From the NCBI RefSeq assembly GCF_000531125.1, contig NZ_CBTK010000035.1, forward strand, positions 1 through 64,000: a DNA stretch of 64,000 nucleotides, read 5' to 3'. Both the position numbers and the translations under genes were made by a program. The notes under the pieces were generated by a model. That model was given only the letters and a program-made list of their open reading frames with translations, was not told where the DNA came from and did not search any database. The stretch comes from Candidatus Contendobacter odensis Run_B_J11. GTDB lineage: Bacteria > Pseudomonadota > Gammaproteobacteria > Competibacterales > Competibacteraceae. How positions within the stretch are numbered: the first letter of the stretch is position 1; the number at the start of each line of letters is the position of its first letter. Below, piece by piece: positions 40,001-48,789 of this stretch.

Positions 40001-40288
40001 ATCGTGGGTGTCAACACCTTCCGCAATCCCAATGCCAAACATGAGCAGGCGACGGTCGAATTGGCACGATCCACCGATGAGGAAAAGCAGAGTCAATTAC
40101 GACGGTTGCGGGAATTTCAGGAACGGAACCGCCAGGGCAGTGGGGCAATACTGGCACGGTTGAAACAGGCAGCGATTGCCAATGAAAACCTGTTTGCGGT
40201 GCTGGTAGAGGCAGTGCGTTATTGCTCGCTGGGGCAGATTACCACGGCATTGTTTGAAGTCGGCGGGCAGTATCGGCGGAATATGTAG
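37016..40288 (+). CDS. icmF: Fused isobutyryl-CoA mutase IcmF
   Basis: A 1090-residue adenosylcobalamin-dependent mutase that interconverts isobutyryl-CoA and n-butyryl-CoA (some also act on pivalyl-CoA). Order of parts: B12-binding domain (residues about 22-150, with [11 protein letters not shown] as base-off motif), a G-protein chaperone domain of the MeaI type (P-loop GTGGSGKSS near 212), a linker, and the mutase TIM barrel (about 540-1090, opening [13 protein letters not shown]). The three-part fusion is diagnostic. It fits a metabolism with acyl-CoA pools or storage polymers. It diverges from the DUF2887 gene. Confidence 0.95.
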   Translation: MSAVISSLRLPMSGVDQVRPRHKIRFVTATSLFDGHDASVNIMRRILQASGAEVIHLGHNRSVEEVVTAALQEDAQGIAISSYQGGHVEFFKYMIDLLRARGGDTIKVFGGGGGVIVPAEIHELHDYGVTRIFSPEDGQAMGLQGMIDHMLNLCDVDPGQYAPKTLDGIQAGDWRALARLITALENGTVAPELRQQILREAKTRAIPVLGITGTGGSGKSSLTDELVRRFRLDQDDRLNIAVIAADPSRRKTGGALLGDRIRMNAVAGPNLYMRSLATRATGSEVPETLGDILAACKLAGFDLLIVETSGIGQGNAAIVPLVDRSLYVMTPEFGAASQLEKIDMLDFADGVAINKFDRKGAEDALRDVRKQVQRNRQAFGQSPEAMPVYGTIAARFNDDGVTALYQGVVELLRDQGLDLPPGRLLKVENKAATGKTVIVPPARSRYLAEIADTVRGYHRQVKEQVKLIRQRQQLYAVKAMLEVTHKPTADLEPLLENIESQLDSHARKLVEMWPQVRASYSGDEYVVKIRDRELRTQITSRSLSGTRIPKVALPRFEDHGELLRWMMLENVPGSFPYTAGVFAFKRENEDPTRMFAGEGDPFRTNRRFKKLSEHAEATRLSTAFDSVTLYGCDPDERPDIYGKVGNSGVSIATLDDLKVLYSGFELCAPTTSVSMTINGPAPMILAMYFNTAFDQQIDQFERDNHRPPTDNEIEKIREWVLANVRGTVQADILKEDQGQNTCIFSTEFALKMMGDIQEYFVHHGVKNFYSVSISGYHIAEAGANPISQLAFTLANGFTYVEAYLARGMHIDDFAPNLSFFFSNGMDPEYSVMGRVARRIWATAMRAKYGANERSQKLKYHIQTSGRSLHAQEMDFNDIRTTLQALIAIYDNCNSLHTNAYDEAVTTPTDESVRRALAVQLIINREWGLAKNENPNQGAFIIDELTDLVEEAVLQEFERISERGGVLGAMETGYQRGKIQEESLYYETRKHDGSLPIVGVNTFRNPNAKHEQATVELARSTDEEKQSQLRRLREFQERNRQGSGAILARLKQAAIANENLFAVLVEAVRYCSLGQITTALFEVGGQYRRNM

Positions 40289-40293
40289 TCATC

Positions 40294-40366
40294 AGAACTT
40301 TTGCACCATCCGTTCACTCTTCGACCGGCTCGACGGGTTCGCAGCTTAGGGCGAACGGAAAGTTCT
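40294..40366. repeat. REP-like inverted repeat after icmF
   Basis: Outer arms AGAACTTT (40294-40301) and AAAGTTCT (40359-40366), then CCGTTC (40310-40315) and GAACGG (40353-40358). The centre (TCGACCGGCTCGACGGGTTC) resembles dispersed CGAACGG-type repeats. It may end the icmF transcript. Confidence 0.45.
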
Positions 40367-40409
40367 CAAGTTAATGGCAGTGGGGTTAAGAGTGAGGGCG
40401 TATTTCATT

Positions 40410-41597
40410 ATGATGACTGACTTTTTTTTCAAATTACGCCAAGCCAGCATTCCGGTAACGCTGACGGAGTTCTTGACCCTGCTGGAAGCGCTGAATCAGC
40501 GGGTGACGACACATAGCATCGAGGAGTTTTATTACCTGGCGCGGGCGGCGCTGGTAAAAGACGAGCGCCATTACGACCGCTTCGATCAGGTCTTCGGCAG
40601 TCATTTTAAGGGCCTGGCGACGCAGTTCGACCAGGTGATCGGCGCTGAGGTGCCGCTGGAATGGCTGCATAAGCTGGCGGAACTGACCCTGAGCGACGAA
40701 GACAAGCAACTCATTGAATCGCTCGGTGGTTGGGAAAAACTGATGGAGACTTTCGCCCAGCGCATGGCCGAACAGGAAGGTCGGCATCAGGGCGGCAACA
40801 AGTGGATCGGCACTGCCGGCACCTCGCCGTTTGGAGCCTATGGTTACAACCCGGAAGGTATCCGCATTGGTCAGGACGGCTCGCGCCACCGCCGGGCGGT
40901 CAAGGTGTGGGATCGCCGCGAGTTTCGCAATCTGGATGACACGGTGGAACTGGGCACCCGCAATATCAAGGTGGCGCTGCGGCGGTTGCGACGCTTCGCC
41001 CGTGAAGGCGCCGCTGAAGAATTGGATATTGACGACACCATCCGTTCAACGGCGCGTAATGCCGGCTATCTGGAATTGAAAATGGTGCCAGAGCGGCATA
41101 ATGCGATCAAGGTGTTGCTGTTTCTGGATGTGGGCGGCTCCATGGATGATCACGTCCGGGTCTGTGAAGAACTGTTTTCGGCGGCACGCAACGAGTTCAA
41201 AAATCTGGAATACTTCTATTTCCACAACATGGTTTACGAGGGATTGTGGAAAGATAACCGTCGTCGCTACACCGAGAAGACGGAAACGCTGGCGGCACTG
41301 CGCACCTTCAGCTCGGATTACAAGTTAATTCTGGTCGGCGACGCCACCATGAGTCCCTACGAAGTCACTTATCCGGGCGGCAGTGTCGAACACTTTAATC
41401 CCGAAGCCGGTGATGTATGGATGACTCGGTTATTGGCTGCTTATCCCCATGCGATCTGGTTGAATCCACAGCCGCAGAATCGCTGGAGTTATGTGCCGTC
41501 GATTCAAATGGTGCGGGAATTGATGAATGATCGGATGTATCCGCTGACGCTGGAAGGATTGGAACAGGGGATTCGGGCATTGCAGCGGACACGGTAG
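40410..41597 (+). CDS. VWA domain-containing protein, CoxE-like
   Basis: A 395-residue protein with a C-terminal von Willebrand factor A domain. The metal-site motif is FLDVGGSMDDHV, with the Thr/Asp sites in VGDATMSPYE. The N-terminal half (FFFKLRQASIPVTLTEFLTLLEAL) is typical of CoxE-type proteins, which usually work with a MoxR AAA+ ATPase in metalloenzyme assembly; no such partner is nearby. The start is at the Met pair 40410/40413. Confidence 0.85.
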   Translation: MMTDFFFKLRQASIPVTLTEFLTLLEALNQRVTTHSIEEFYYLARAALVKDERHYDRFDQVFGSHFKGLATQFDQVIGAEVPLEWLHKLAELTLSDEDKQLIESLGGWEKLMETFAQRMAEQEGRHQGGNKWIGTAGTSPFGAYGYNPEGIRIGQDGSRHRRAVKVWDRREFRNLDDTVELGTRNIKVALRRLRRFAREGAAEELDIDDTIRSTARNAGYLELKMVPERHNAIKVLLFLDVGGSMDDHVRVCEELFSAARNEFKNLEYFYFHNMVYEGLWKDNRRRYTEKTETLAALRTFSSDYKLILVGDATMSPYEVTYPGGSVEHFNPEAGDVWMTRLLAAYPHAIWLNPQPQNRWSYVPSIQMVRELMNDRMYPLTLEGLEQGIRALQRTR

Positions 41598-41672
41598 AGC
41601 CAGTCAGTGGATCGTTGTAACCGCTTATCCAGCAATGCACCCGCCACGGCTTTGAGGCGGAGTAAATCCGGC

Positions 41673-42830
41673 CTAAACGATCATGCACGGTGCAATGCGG
41701 ATACCTACCGCAATCAGCCGTGCCAACCGTTCCGCCGCATCTTCGATGAGCGCCGGCCCCGCCGCCAAACAGTCCTCCAGCGTCATCGGGCGTGGAGTGG
41801 TGCTGGCAGCGGCATCAATCCCGCTGGCGTAAATCGCCTGATAATCACGTCCCAAACCGCCCGACAAACACACGACCGGCACACCGAACTCCTGCGCGAC
41901 TTTGGCGATGCCTGCCGGTGCTTTGCCGAACGCGGTTTGATAATCGGTAGCGCCTTCGCCGGTGATCACCCAATCTGCCCGGCGGATCAAATCCCGCAGA
42001 CCAGTGGCAGCGATGACGATCTCGATACCGGGTTGCAGCCGGGCGTTGGTGAACCATAGTAGCGCCGCGCCCAAGCCGCCTGCCGCACCGGCGCCGGGCT
42101 GTTCCGTCACGTCGCGCCCGAAGGTTTGGGCGGCGATGCGTCCATAGTGCCGCAGGGCGTGGTCCAGCTCGATCACCATCGCCGGCGTCGCCCCCTTTTG
42201 CGGGCCGTACACCGCCGAAGCGCCGCAGGGGCCGCACAGCGGATTATCTACATCACAAGCGGTTTGAATCTGAGTTTCCCGCAAACGCTGGTCCAAACCG
42301 CTCAGGTCTATCGCCGCCAGACGACTCAGCGCCGCCCCGCCCGGCGGCAGCGGTTCGCCTGCCGCATCCAGGAACCGCACCCCCAGCGCCTCAGCCATGC
42401 CCGCACCGCCGTCATTGGTGGCGCTGCCGCCGATGCCAATGATCAAGTGGCGCAAACCATGGTCCAGTGCCATCCGGATCAGTTCGCCGGTGCCACGGCT
42501 AGTAGTCAAACGCGGATCGCGCTGGGCGGGCGGCACCAGTGGCAAGCCGGATGCCGCCGCCATTTCAATCACTGCGGTCGCACCATCACCCAGAATGCCC
42601 CATTGTGCGCTGACGATTTCGCCCAGTGGCCCGGTGACGGCAGTCTGGCAAAACGTACCGCTGGTTGCGGCGACCAGTGCCTCAACCGTGCCTTCACCAC
42701 CATCGGCGATGGGTATCTTGAAAATCTCGGCGTCGCGGAACACCCGTTGGATGCCCCGCTCAATGGCTTGGGCGACGCTGAGCGCAGCAACACTGCCTTT
42801 GTAGGAATCAGGCGAAATCACGATACGCAT
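41673..42830 (-). CDS. Glycerate 2-kinase (GlxK/GarK type)
   Basis: A 385-residue glycerate kinase of the GlxK family, phosphorylating D-glycerate to 2-phosphoglycerate. It starts MRIVISPDSYKGSVAALSV; IADGGEGTVEAL, GIGGSATNDGGAGMA and VITGEGATDYQTAFGK are all intact. It closes the photorespiratory-type or glyoxylate route. The neighbouring genes do not show a dedicated operon. Confidence 0.92.
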   Translation of the reverse strand: MRIVISPDSYKGSVAALSVAQAIERGIQRVFRDAEIFKIPIADGGEGTVEALVAATSGTFCQTAVTGPLGEIVSAQWGILGDGATAVIEMAAASGLPLVPPAQRDPRLTTSRGTGELIRMALDHGLRHLIIGIGGSATNDGGAGMAEALGVRFLDAAGEPLPPGGAALSRLAAIDLSGLDQRLRETQIQTACDVDNPLCGPCGASAVYGPQKGATPAMVIELDHALRHYGRIAAQTFGRDVTEQPGAGAAGGLGAALLWFTNARLQPGIEIVIAATGLRDLIRRADWVITGEGATDYQTAFGKAPAGIAKVAQEFGVPVVCLSGGLGRDYQAIYASGIDAAASTTPRPMTLEDCLAAGPALIEDAAERLARLIAVGIRIAPCMIV

Positions 42831-43001
42831 TAGCTTCGGTTCCCTTGAACGTGAGGGTACTCAGCCTAAATTGTAGTCCCGGATTAAGACCGGAGGATTT
42901 GCGATCCCTTGCCTTGATAGCAAACTTGACCCGTTCAGCCAGGTTATCGATACCGAGTTTCAGCATGACTCGGCAACGGTTAGCAAAGCGTAATCTGCGG
43001 T

Positions 43002-43195
43002 ACCGTGGTGTTCGTGGCGCTCACGGCGATTGCCGACTATGTAATCCAGCAACGCGGTCCTGGCAGTTGGGCGCATCGAGTCGGTGACCAAACAGCTCTA
43101 CGCCATCACCACCGAGCGCCGGCTGCTGCATCCCGCCATCGTCGCGGTGGTCTAGGCTACGCAGCGCGAGTTTTTCGGAAATCCGAACTTAGGGT
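43002..43195 (+). pseudogene. Remnant of an NhaR-like LysR regulator, C-terminal part
   Basis: Two frames together give VVFVALTAIADYVIQQRG, then VGRIESVTKQLYAITTERRL, LHPAIVAVV-stop and ATQREFFGN. This matches the end of NhaR-type LysR proteins (G-x-F-x-A-P-T-x-I, then FYAI-x-x-ER-x-x-HPAV-x-A). A frameshift near 43060 and an internal TAG have destroyed it. The upstream part of the 42831-43188 gap holds no other feature. It lies tail to tail with the intact LysR gene. Confidence 0.55.
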
Positions 43196-44103
43196 GAGTT
43201 CGATGGCGCCACGCCCAGCACGTCCGCTTCCGGACGTTTCAACAAAGTTTGCAGCAGCGGAGACGCGAAGTGCCGCTTGACCGTAATCGCGTAAAAATTT
43301 TCGTAGAGATGCGGCACGACGCAATATTCTTCGAGTAGCCCGCCGCGCAGTTCGTCCTGAACTACCACCGTTGGCAGCAGGGCGACGCCTGCCGAGTCGC
43401 GCGCCAGCAGGCGCAGCATCGCCATATCGTCCACTTCGGCGAGCGCCTGATAATGTAGGCCCAGTTGCTCGCACAGTAGATCGAAGGCGGCCCGGATGTC
43501 GCTGTCCCTGCCCGGCAGCAGCAAGGGCCGCTCGGCCAGTTCCGCCGGGAAGCGGAACGCTTCATTGCCCTGGCGGGGCCTGCCCACCAAGCTCACCGGC
43601 TGACGGGCGATGCGCCGGCAGCGCCAGGGATGGTCGGCGTCGCCGTGAACCCGGCGGTTGGAAAGCACCAGATCCAGATTGTGCGTGCCCAGGCGGGTTA
43701 ACAACTCGTCGAGGCTGCCTGACTGAAGCACCAACTCCACATCAGGCCGCAATAGCAGCGGCCTGACGAAGTTTTCCTGAAAGTTCCGCGACAGAGTGGC
43801 CACACCCCCAATGCGCAAGACATGGCGCTCGCGGCGCTGGCTGTCGCGCAGCAGTGCTAACAACTCGTTGCCGGTCGTGAAAATCCCCTCGGCGTAGCTC
43901 AGCGCCAGCCGCCCCGCCTCGGTCAACCGCAAGACCCTGCCTTCCCGGGTGAACAGGGCTTGACCGAGTTGACCCTCCAACAGCTTGATTTGCGTCGACA
44001 GCACCGACTGCGATACGTGCAGGCGGGTCGCGGCGCGGGTCAGGTTGCCCTCCTTGGCGACCGCCCAAAAGGAATGCAGATGGTGATAGTTCAGTCGCGA
44101 CAT
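43189..44103 (-). CDS. LysR-family regulator, probable control of dabBA
   Basis: A 304-residue LysR protein. The N-terminal winged helix-turn-helix reads LNYHHLHSFWAVAKEGNLTRAATRLHVSQSVLSTQIKLLE; the effector-binding domain includes FAITVKRHF-like YENFYAITVKRHF, closest to NhaR. It diverges from dabB with 135 bp between, the standard layout for a LysR regulator and its target. The inducer could be bicarbonate-related or Na+/H+-related; not determined. Confidence 0.88.
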   Translation of the reverse strand: MSRLNYHHLHSFWAVAKEGNLTRAATRLHVSQSVLSTQIKLLEGQLGQALFTREGRVLRLTEAGRLALSYAEGIFTTGNELLALLRDSQRRERHVLRIGGVATLSRNFQENFVRPLLLRPDVELVLQSGSLDELLTRLGTHNLDLVLSNRRVHGDADHPWRCRRIARQPVSLVGRPRQGNEAFRFPAELAERPLLLPGRDSDIRAAFDLLCEQLGLHYQALAEVDDMAMLRLLARDSAGVALLPTVVVQDELRGGLLEEYCVVPHLYENFYAITVKRHFASPLLQTLLKRPEADVLGVAPSNSP

Positions 44104-44114
44104 CGGCGTTTTAA

Positions 44115-44127
44115 TCTATTTAATAGA
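44115..44127. promoter_or_regulatory. T-N11-A LysR-type binding site
   Basis: TCTATTTAATAGA is a perfect 13-bp palindrome around a central T with the T-N11-A form of LysR sites. It starts 12 bp from the lysR start codon, suited to autoregulation. Confidence 0.5.
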
Positions 44128-44161
44128 ACGATAAATTAACATCTATGTATTTTACAGAACT

Positions 44162-44185
44162 AAAAGAATTGCGCACAATTCTTTT
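44162..44185. promoter_or_regulatory. Perfect 10-bp inverted repeat before dabB
   Basis: AAAAGAATTG (44162-44171) and CAATTCTTTT (44176-44185), separated by CGCA. It lies 53 bp before the dabB start, in the shared control region, and is a likely operator. Confidence 0.55.
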
Positions 44186-44238
44186 GCACAATCGCAAACA
44201 ACCTTGGAGACCTTACCAATGAACGAGAGGCCCTGCCC

Positions 44239-45879
44239 ATGAATGACACCCTGCCGATGCAAGCGATACCACTGTTCGCGATTCCTCTCTTTTATTTGCT
44301 GGCAGCCTGGATTCCAAGCCTGTCCAGGCTGGCACTAGAGCGACGCTGGCTTTTGGCGCAGGCAAGCACTGTCTTGGCGATGGGTTGCGTGCTGCTCTCG
44401 TTGGTAGTACTGGCGGTCAGCGGTCCGGCGGTCGTACCGGGGCCGACTGTCGCGACCCTGGGCAAGCTGGGCGCTCTCACTTTAAGTGTGCGCACCGACG
44501 CGGTGGGCGGCATCGTCCTGTTGCTGGTGAGCTTCATTGGCTGGGTCATCGTGCGCTACTCGCAATCCTATCTGGGCGGCGACCGGGGCCAAGCGCGCTA
44601 CATACGCGCCTTGCTGTCCACCCTGGCGGCGGTCAGCCTGATTGTCGTCACCAATAATCTGATCATGCTGGCCCTGGCCTGGCTGGCTGCGAGCCTGACG
44701 TTGCATCAACTGCTCACGTTCTATAACGACCGGCCACAGGCGTTGATCGCGGCCCACAAAAAATTTATCGCCAGCCGGGTGGCGGATCTGTGTCTGTTCC
44801 TTGCCGTGGCCTTGATCGGAGCGACCCTCGGCAGTGTCGAAATCGACCAGGTGTTGGTGCGAGTTCAGGGACTGGTGGCGCTGCCCTTCAGCCTCCAGGC
44901 GGCGGCCGTCCTGATTGCCGCCACCGCCCTGCTCAAGTGCGCACAACTGCCGGTACATGGCTGGCTGATCCAGGTGATGGAAGCGCCCACCCCGGTGTCG
45001 GCGCTCTTACATGCCGGTGTGGTGAATCTGGGCGGCTTTGTGCTGATCCGGTTAAGCGCGCTGATGATGGACGCGGTGGCCGCTCAAACCTTGCTGGTAG
45101 TAGTGGGCAGCGTGACCGCCATCGTCGCTGCGCTGGTGATGATGACCCGCATCAGCATCAAGGTGATGCTGGCCTGGTCAACCTGCGCCCAGATGGGTTT
45201 CATGCTGATGCAGTGTGGCTTGGGAGCCTATGACCTGGCGCTGCTGCATCTGGTGGCGCATTCGCTGTACAAGGCGCACGCCTTTCTGGGTGCCGGCGGC
45301 GCGGTGGAACAAGCGCGCCTGCGCCAGATGACGCCGTCCCAGCCCGTAGTCGGACTGGGCACGAGCCTGATCGGCGCACTGGCGGGTCTGTTCATGGTGA
45401 CGGTGGCCGGCTTCCTCTGGGGCATTCATCCCGGTCAGCAGCCGGCGCTGTACGCGCTGGCCGGCATCGTGTGCCTGGCGCTGACCCCGTTGCTGACGGT
45501 TGAAGCCCTGCGCATCGGCGGACTCTGGCCGCTGACGCTCTTGCTGGGCGCTTTCGGCGTGGCGTTCGCCTACTTCGGCTTGCACCAGTGGTTCAGCCTG
45601 TGGGTTGCGCTGCCCGACACCGGACATGGGGCCGGGGCGGGCCTGGTCGGCTGGGTGCTGTTGTGCTTCGCCCTGCTGTTCCTGCTGCAAGGCGTGATCC
45701 GGGCGCGGCCCCAGGGTCTGGTGGCGCAGCGCCTGTACCCGTGGTTTTACGCCGGCTTGCATCTGGACGAGCTGTTCACCCGTGCCACCTTCCGGTTTTG
45801 GCCCGCCCGACTGGCACCGGAGCCAACCACCGCTATCGTCCGTTCCCACCTTCCCACGACCATCCCAGGAGTCCTGTAA
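44239..45879 (+). CDS. dabB: DabB, membrane subunit of DAB inorganic carbon transporter
   Basis: A 546-residue polytopic membrane protein of the complex I NuoL/Mrp antiporter family, with about 14 membrane segments. MEAPTPVSALLHAGVVNLGGFVLIRL is the conserved proton-channel region, and a Lys-containing segment (HSLYKAHAFLGAG) follows. In DAB systems it couples a cation gradient to DabA. Its stop overlaps the dabA start (TAATG). Confidence 0.9.
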   Translation: MNDTLPMQAIPLFAIPLFYLLAAWIPSLSRLALERRWLLAQASTVLAMGCVLLSLVVLAVSGPAVVPGPTVATLGKLGALTLSVRTDAVGGIVLLLVSFIGWVIVRYSQSYLGGDRGQARYIRALLSTLAAVSLIVVTNNLIMLALAWLAASLTLHQLLTFYNDRPQALIAAHKKFIASRVADLCLFLAVALIGATLGSVEIDQVLVRVQGLVALPFSLQAAAVLIAATALLKCAQLPVHGWLIQVMEAPTPVSALLHAGVVNLGGFVLIRLSALMMDAVAAQTLLVVVGSVTAIVAALVMMTRISIKVMLAWSTCAQMGFMLMQCGLGAYDLALLHLVAHSLYKAHAFLGAGGAVEQARLRQMTPSQPVVGLGTSLIGALAGLFMVTVAGFLWGIHPGQQPALYALAGIVCLALTPLLTVEALRIGGLWPLTLLLGAFGVAFAYFGLHQWFSLWVALPDTGHGAGAGLVGWVLLCFALLFLLQGVIRARPQGLVAQRLYPWFYAGLHLDELFTRATFRFWPARLAPEPTTAIVRSHLPTTIPGVL

Positions 45880-48377
45880 TGAGCGCCGTCGCCGACCGTA
45901 CCGATTCCCACGCGGCCCTCGATCACAGCGTGACCCGCGCCTGCCAACGCATCGCACCCACCTGGCCGCTCGACCAATTCATCGCCGTCAATCCCTACTG
46001 GGGCTATGTCAATCAGCCGATTGACGATGCCGCCGCAGCGCTGGGCAGCCTGTCGGGGGCCTCGCTGCTGATGCCGCGCACCTTCTATCTGGACCATTGG
46101 AAAGTCGGGCATTTGCGCCGCGAACACCTGCAAGGCGCCATCGACGCGGCGGGCGCGTCCTGCACGGTGGATGCGCTGGTCGCCAGTCTGTACGAAACGG
46201 CGGCCCCCGTTCCGCGCTTGCGGCTGGTCACCGACCTGGTCGATGGGCATCGCGATTTGCAACACGCGATGGCGTGGTGCGATTTCGTCACCCATCAGAT
46301 CAGCCAGCATTGCGCGGCCTATTTCGATCACGGCCAATCGACCTGGGCACCCGACTGGCGGGCGGGTCTGTATCCCACTTGGCGGCGTCAGGCTATCGGC
46401 GATCACGGTCCGCGACTGTTGATGGGTTACCAGGACTTCGGTCAGACGGTGAACGCCCTGCCCGACGAGCCAATGGCGCTGATCGTCGCTGCCACTCAGG
46501 CGCTGGGCGTGCCGGAGTCCGGTTACGAGGCTTATTTCACCGCGCTGTTGCTGAGTATCAACGGTTGGGCCTCTTGGTGCGCCTACGAAGGTTGGCAGGC
46601 CGGCCTGGCCCAGCGCGAGGACGAACGGCGGATCGTGCATCTGCTGGCGATCCGGCTCGCGTGGGAATGGGTGCTGTACCAGGGCGGGCAGCGGGCCTCG
46701 ATCGAGGCGCAGTGGACCGCTTCCTGGCGCGGCCATGAACGGCTGGTCCCTCTGGCGCACGCGGCCCGCCAGCACGACTGGTTGTTGCAACAGGCCCTGG
46801 AGCGAGCCTATCAGGAGCCGTTGTGCCAAGGTCTGTTGCAGGCGGATCCGGCTCCGGCGGCGACGCCGGCGGCGCAGGCGGTGTTTTGCATCGACGTGCG
46901 CTCCGAAGTGTTCCGCCGCGCCCTGGAAGCCAGCAGCCCGTCCATCCAAACTTTGGGGTTCGCCGGCTTCTTCGGCCTGCCAATCGCCTACAACCCGCTG
47001 GGGACAGCACTGACCCGCCCGCAATTGCCCGGACTGCTGGCCCCGGCGCGCTGCGTGACCGATGAGTGCGATTCACCGGCGTCGGGCGCGGACATCGCAC
47101 GCCGCCGCGAGCAAACCTTGCAATGGCGGCAACGCTGGCAGGACTTTCGCTCCCAGGCCAGCTCCACGTTCACCTTCGTCGAGTCGATGGGACTGCTCTA
47201 TGCCGGCAAGCTGCTGAAGAACAGCCTGGCGCTCGAAGCCGCGCCCCGGCCGGTGGAGCAATCCGGTCTGTCCGCCACCCAGCTTCATCATCTCCGGCCG
47301 CGTCTGCCGGCTTTGGCCGACGACGCCGATCCGGCGGAAGCGAAGGCGCGCTGCGACATGGCCGCAGCCGTCCTGGGGGCGATGAGTCTGACCGAGGGAT
47401 TGGCGCGGTTGGTGTTGTTAGCGGGTCATGGCAGTCAAAGCGCCAATAACCCTCATGCAGCGGGATTGGACTGCGGCGCGTGCGGCGGCCAGACCGGCGA
47501 GGTGAACGCACGTGTACTCGCCGCCCTGCTCAACGATCCGGCGGTGCGGCAGGGGTTGCGCGCCCGGGGTCTGGTCATTTCGGACGATACTCACTTCGTG
47601 GCTGGTCTGCACAACACCACCACCGATGAGGTGTACCTGTACGATCTCGATCAAGCGCCGGCCAGTCACGCCGCCGATCTGGCCCAGTTGCAACAGTGGC
47701 TGGCGCAGGCCGGAACGCGGGCGCGCGCCGAACGGGCTGCGACGCTCGGACTCGGCGACGGCATCCATCAGGCGGCGATGCTGGAGCGGGTGATCAAGGT
47801 GCGGGCCACCGACTGGGCGCAAGTGCGTCCCGAGTGGGGGCTGGCCAACAACGCGGCGTTCATCGTGGCCCCGCGCGTGCGCACCCGGTGCCTGAACTTG
47901 GCCGGGCGCACGTTCCTGCACGACTACCAGTGGCGACGAGACCCCAATCTCTCGACCTTGGAACTGATCATGACGGCACCGATGCTGGTTACCAACTGGA
48001 TCAACATGCAGTACTACGCATCCACCGTCGACAATGAGCGCTACGGCAGCGGCAACAAGGTGCTGCACAACGTGGTGGGCGGACGGCTCGGCGTATTCGA
48101 GGGCAACGGCGGCGATTTACGCATCGGCCTACCGTTACAGTCGTTGCACGACGGCGAAGTGTTGCGCCATACCCCACTGCGGCTGAGTGTTTTCATCGAA
48201 GCGCCGCTTTCCAACATCGATACGATCATCGCCAAGCATGAAATCGTCAGGCATTTGCTCGATCATGAATGGCTGTATCTGTTCCACATCGGGGACGAAG
48301 AGCAGACCATCTCGCAGTATCGCGCCGGTCGCTGGCAGGTGGTGGCGCAATCTCCGGCCATGGCGAAAACCGCGTAG
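45879..48377 (+). CDS. dabA: DabA (DUF2309), carbonic anhydrase-like subunit of DAB transporter
   Basis: An 832-residue DUF2309 protein. The zinc-site residues of DabA are visible: Cys and Asp in FCIDVRSEVFRRALE, His in LLAGHGSQSANNPH and Cys in LDCGACGGQTGEVNARV. With DabB it accumulates bicarbonate by energy-coupled one-way hydration of CO2. The upstream open frame inside dabB is not used; ATG 45879 overlaps the dabB stop by one base. This suggests the organism needs extra inorganic carbon for anaplerotic or autotrophic fixation. Confidence 0.93.
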   Translation: MSAVADRTDSHAALDHSVTRACQRIAPTWPLDQFIAVNPYWGYVNQPIDDAAAALGSLSGASLLMPRTFYLDHWKVGHLRREHLQGAIDAAGASCTVDALVASLYETAAPVPRLRLVTDLVDGHRDLQHAMAWCDFVTHQISQHCAAYFDHGQSTWAPDWRAGLYPTWRRQAIGDHGPRLLMGYQDFGQTVNALPDEPMALIVAATQALGVPESGYEAYFTALLLSINGWASWCAYEGWQAGLAQREDERRIVHLLAIRLAWEWVLYQGGQRASIEAQWTASWRGHERLVPLAHAARQHDWLLQQALERAYQEPLCQGLLQADPAPAATPAAQAVFCIDVRSEVFRRALEASSPSIQTLGFAGFFGLPIAYNPLGTALTRPQLPGLLAPARCVTDECDSPASGADIARRREQTLQWRQRWQDFRSQASSTFTFVESMGLLYAGKLLKNSLALEAAPRPVEQSGLSATQLHHLRPRLPALADDADPAEAKARCDMAAAVLGAMSLTEGLARLVLLAGHGSQSANNPHAAGLDCGACGGQTGEVNARVLAALLNDPAVRQGLRARGLVISDDTHFVAGLHNTTTDEVYLYDLDQAPASHAADLAQLQQWLAQAGTRARAERAATLGLGDGIHQAAMLERVIKVRATDWAQVRPEWGLANNAAFIVAPRVRTRCLNLAGRTFLHDYQWRRDPNLSTLELIMTAPMLVTNWINMQYYASTVDNERYGSGNKVLHNVVGGRLGVFEGNGGDLRIGLPLQSLHDGEVLRHTPLRLSVFIEAPLSNIDTIIAKHEIVRHLLDHEWLYLFHIGDEEQTISQYRAGRWQVVAQSPAMAKTA

Positions 48378-48392
48378 GCCGTGGAAAAAATG

Positions 48393-48421
48393 CCCCTCTC
48401 CCGCGACGGGTGGAAGAGGGG
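48393..48421. repeat. GC-rich hairpin after dabA
   Basis: CCCCTCT (48393-48399) pairs with AGAGGGG (48415-48421) around CCGCGACGGG. No T-run follows on the plus strand, so it is either a dispersed palindrome or a weak terminator. Confidence 0.4.
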
Positions 48422-48516
48422 AGCAGGCGGGAAGGCCCGCTCGATTTCGCACGGGTCGTCAACCCGTGTTCCGCATCCCCGCCGCCAGCGCTTTGATGGG
48501 GTCTGATCAGCAATGA

Positions 48517-48719
48517 TTCGGACAGTTTTTGGTTTCGGCCTCGTGGACGGAAAATACATCAGTGTGTGGAACCTCTTGAACAATCAGAGCTTCAAGCATC
48601 TCTCATAGGTCAAGCAAAATCAACGAGTTATTTTATCCCACTCTGGTCAACCCCTCACTTCGATTTAATTCAGCCTATGAAGGCTAACCCGTTGATGGTG
48701 ATCACCAAAACTGTCCGAA
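48517..48719. mobile_element. About 203-bp MITE-like element with 16-17-bp inverted ends
   Basis: TTCGGACAGTTTTTGGT (48517-48533) is mirrored by ACCAAAACTGTCCGAA (48704-48719), differing by one T. The AT-rich core has no ORF and contrasts with the GC-rich surroundings. No clear target duplication was seen. It fills most of the 48378-48789 gap; the rest holds no gene. Confidence 0.55.
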
Positions 48720-48789
48720 GTATTGATTAAAAACTCATGAAATATAAAATCGAAATTTCTAACAGGCTACCAAAATCACGACGGGTAAC

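Noticed and set aside
44220-44243. Short ATG frame (MNERPCP) before dabB
   Set aside because: Seven codons only; no feature suggests a leader peptide.
45588-45878. 97-codon N-terminal extension of DabA
   Set aside because: It lies inside dabB, and the DabA homology starts after the coupled ATG at 45879.
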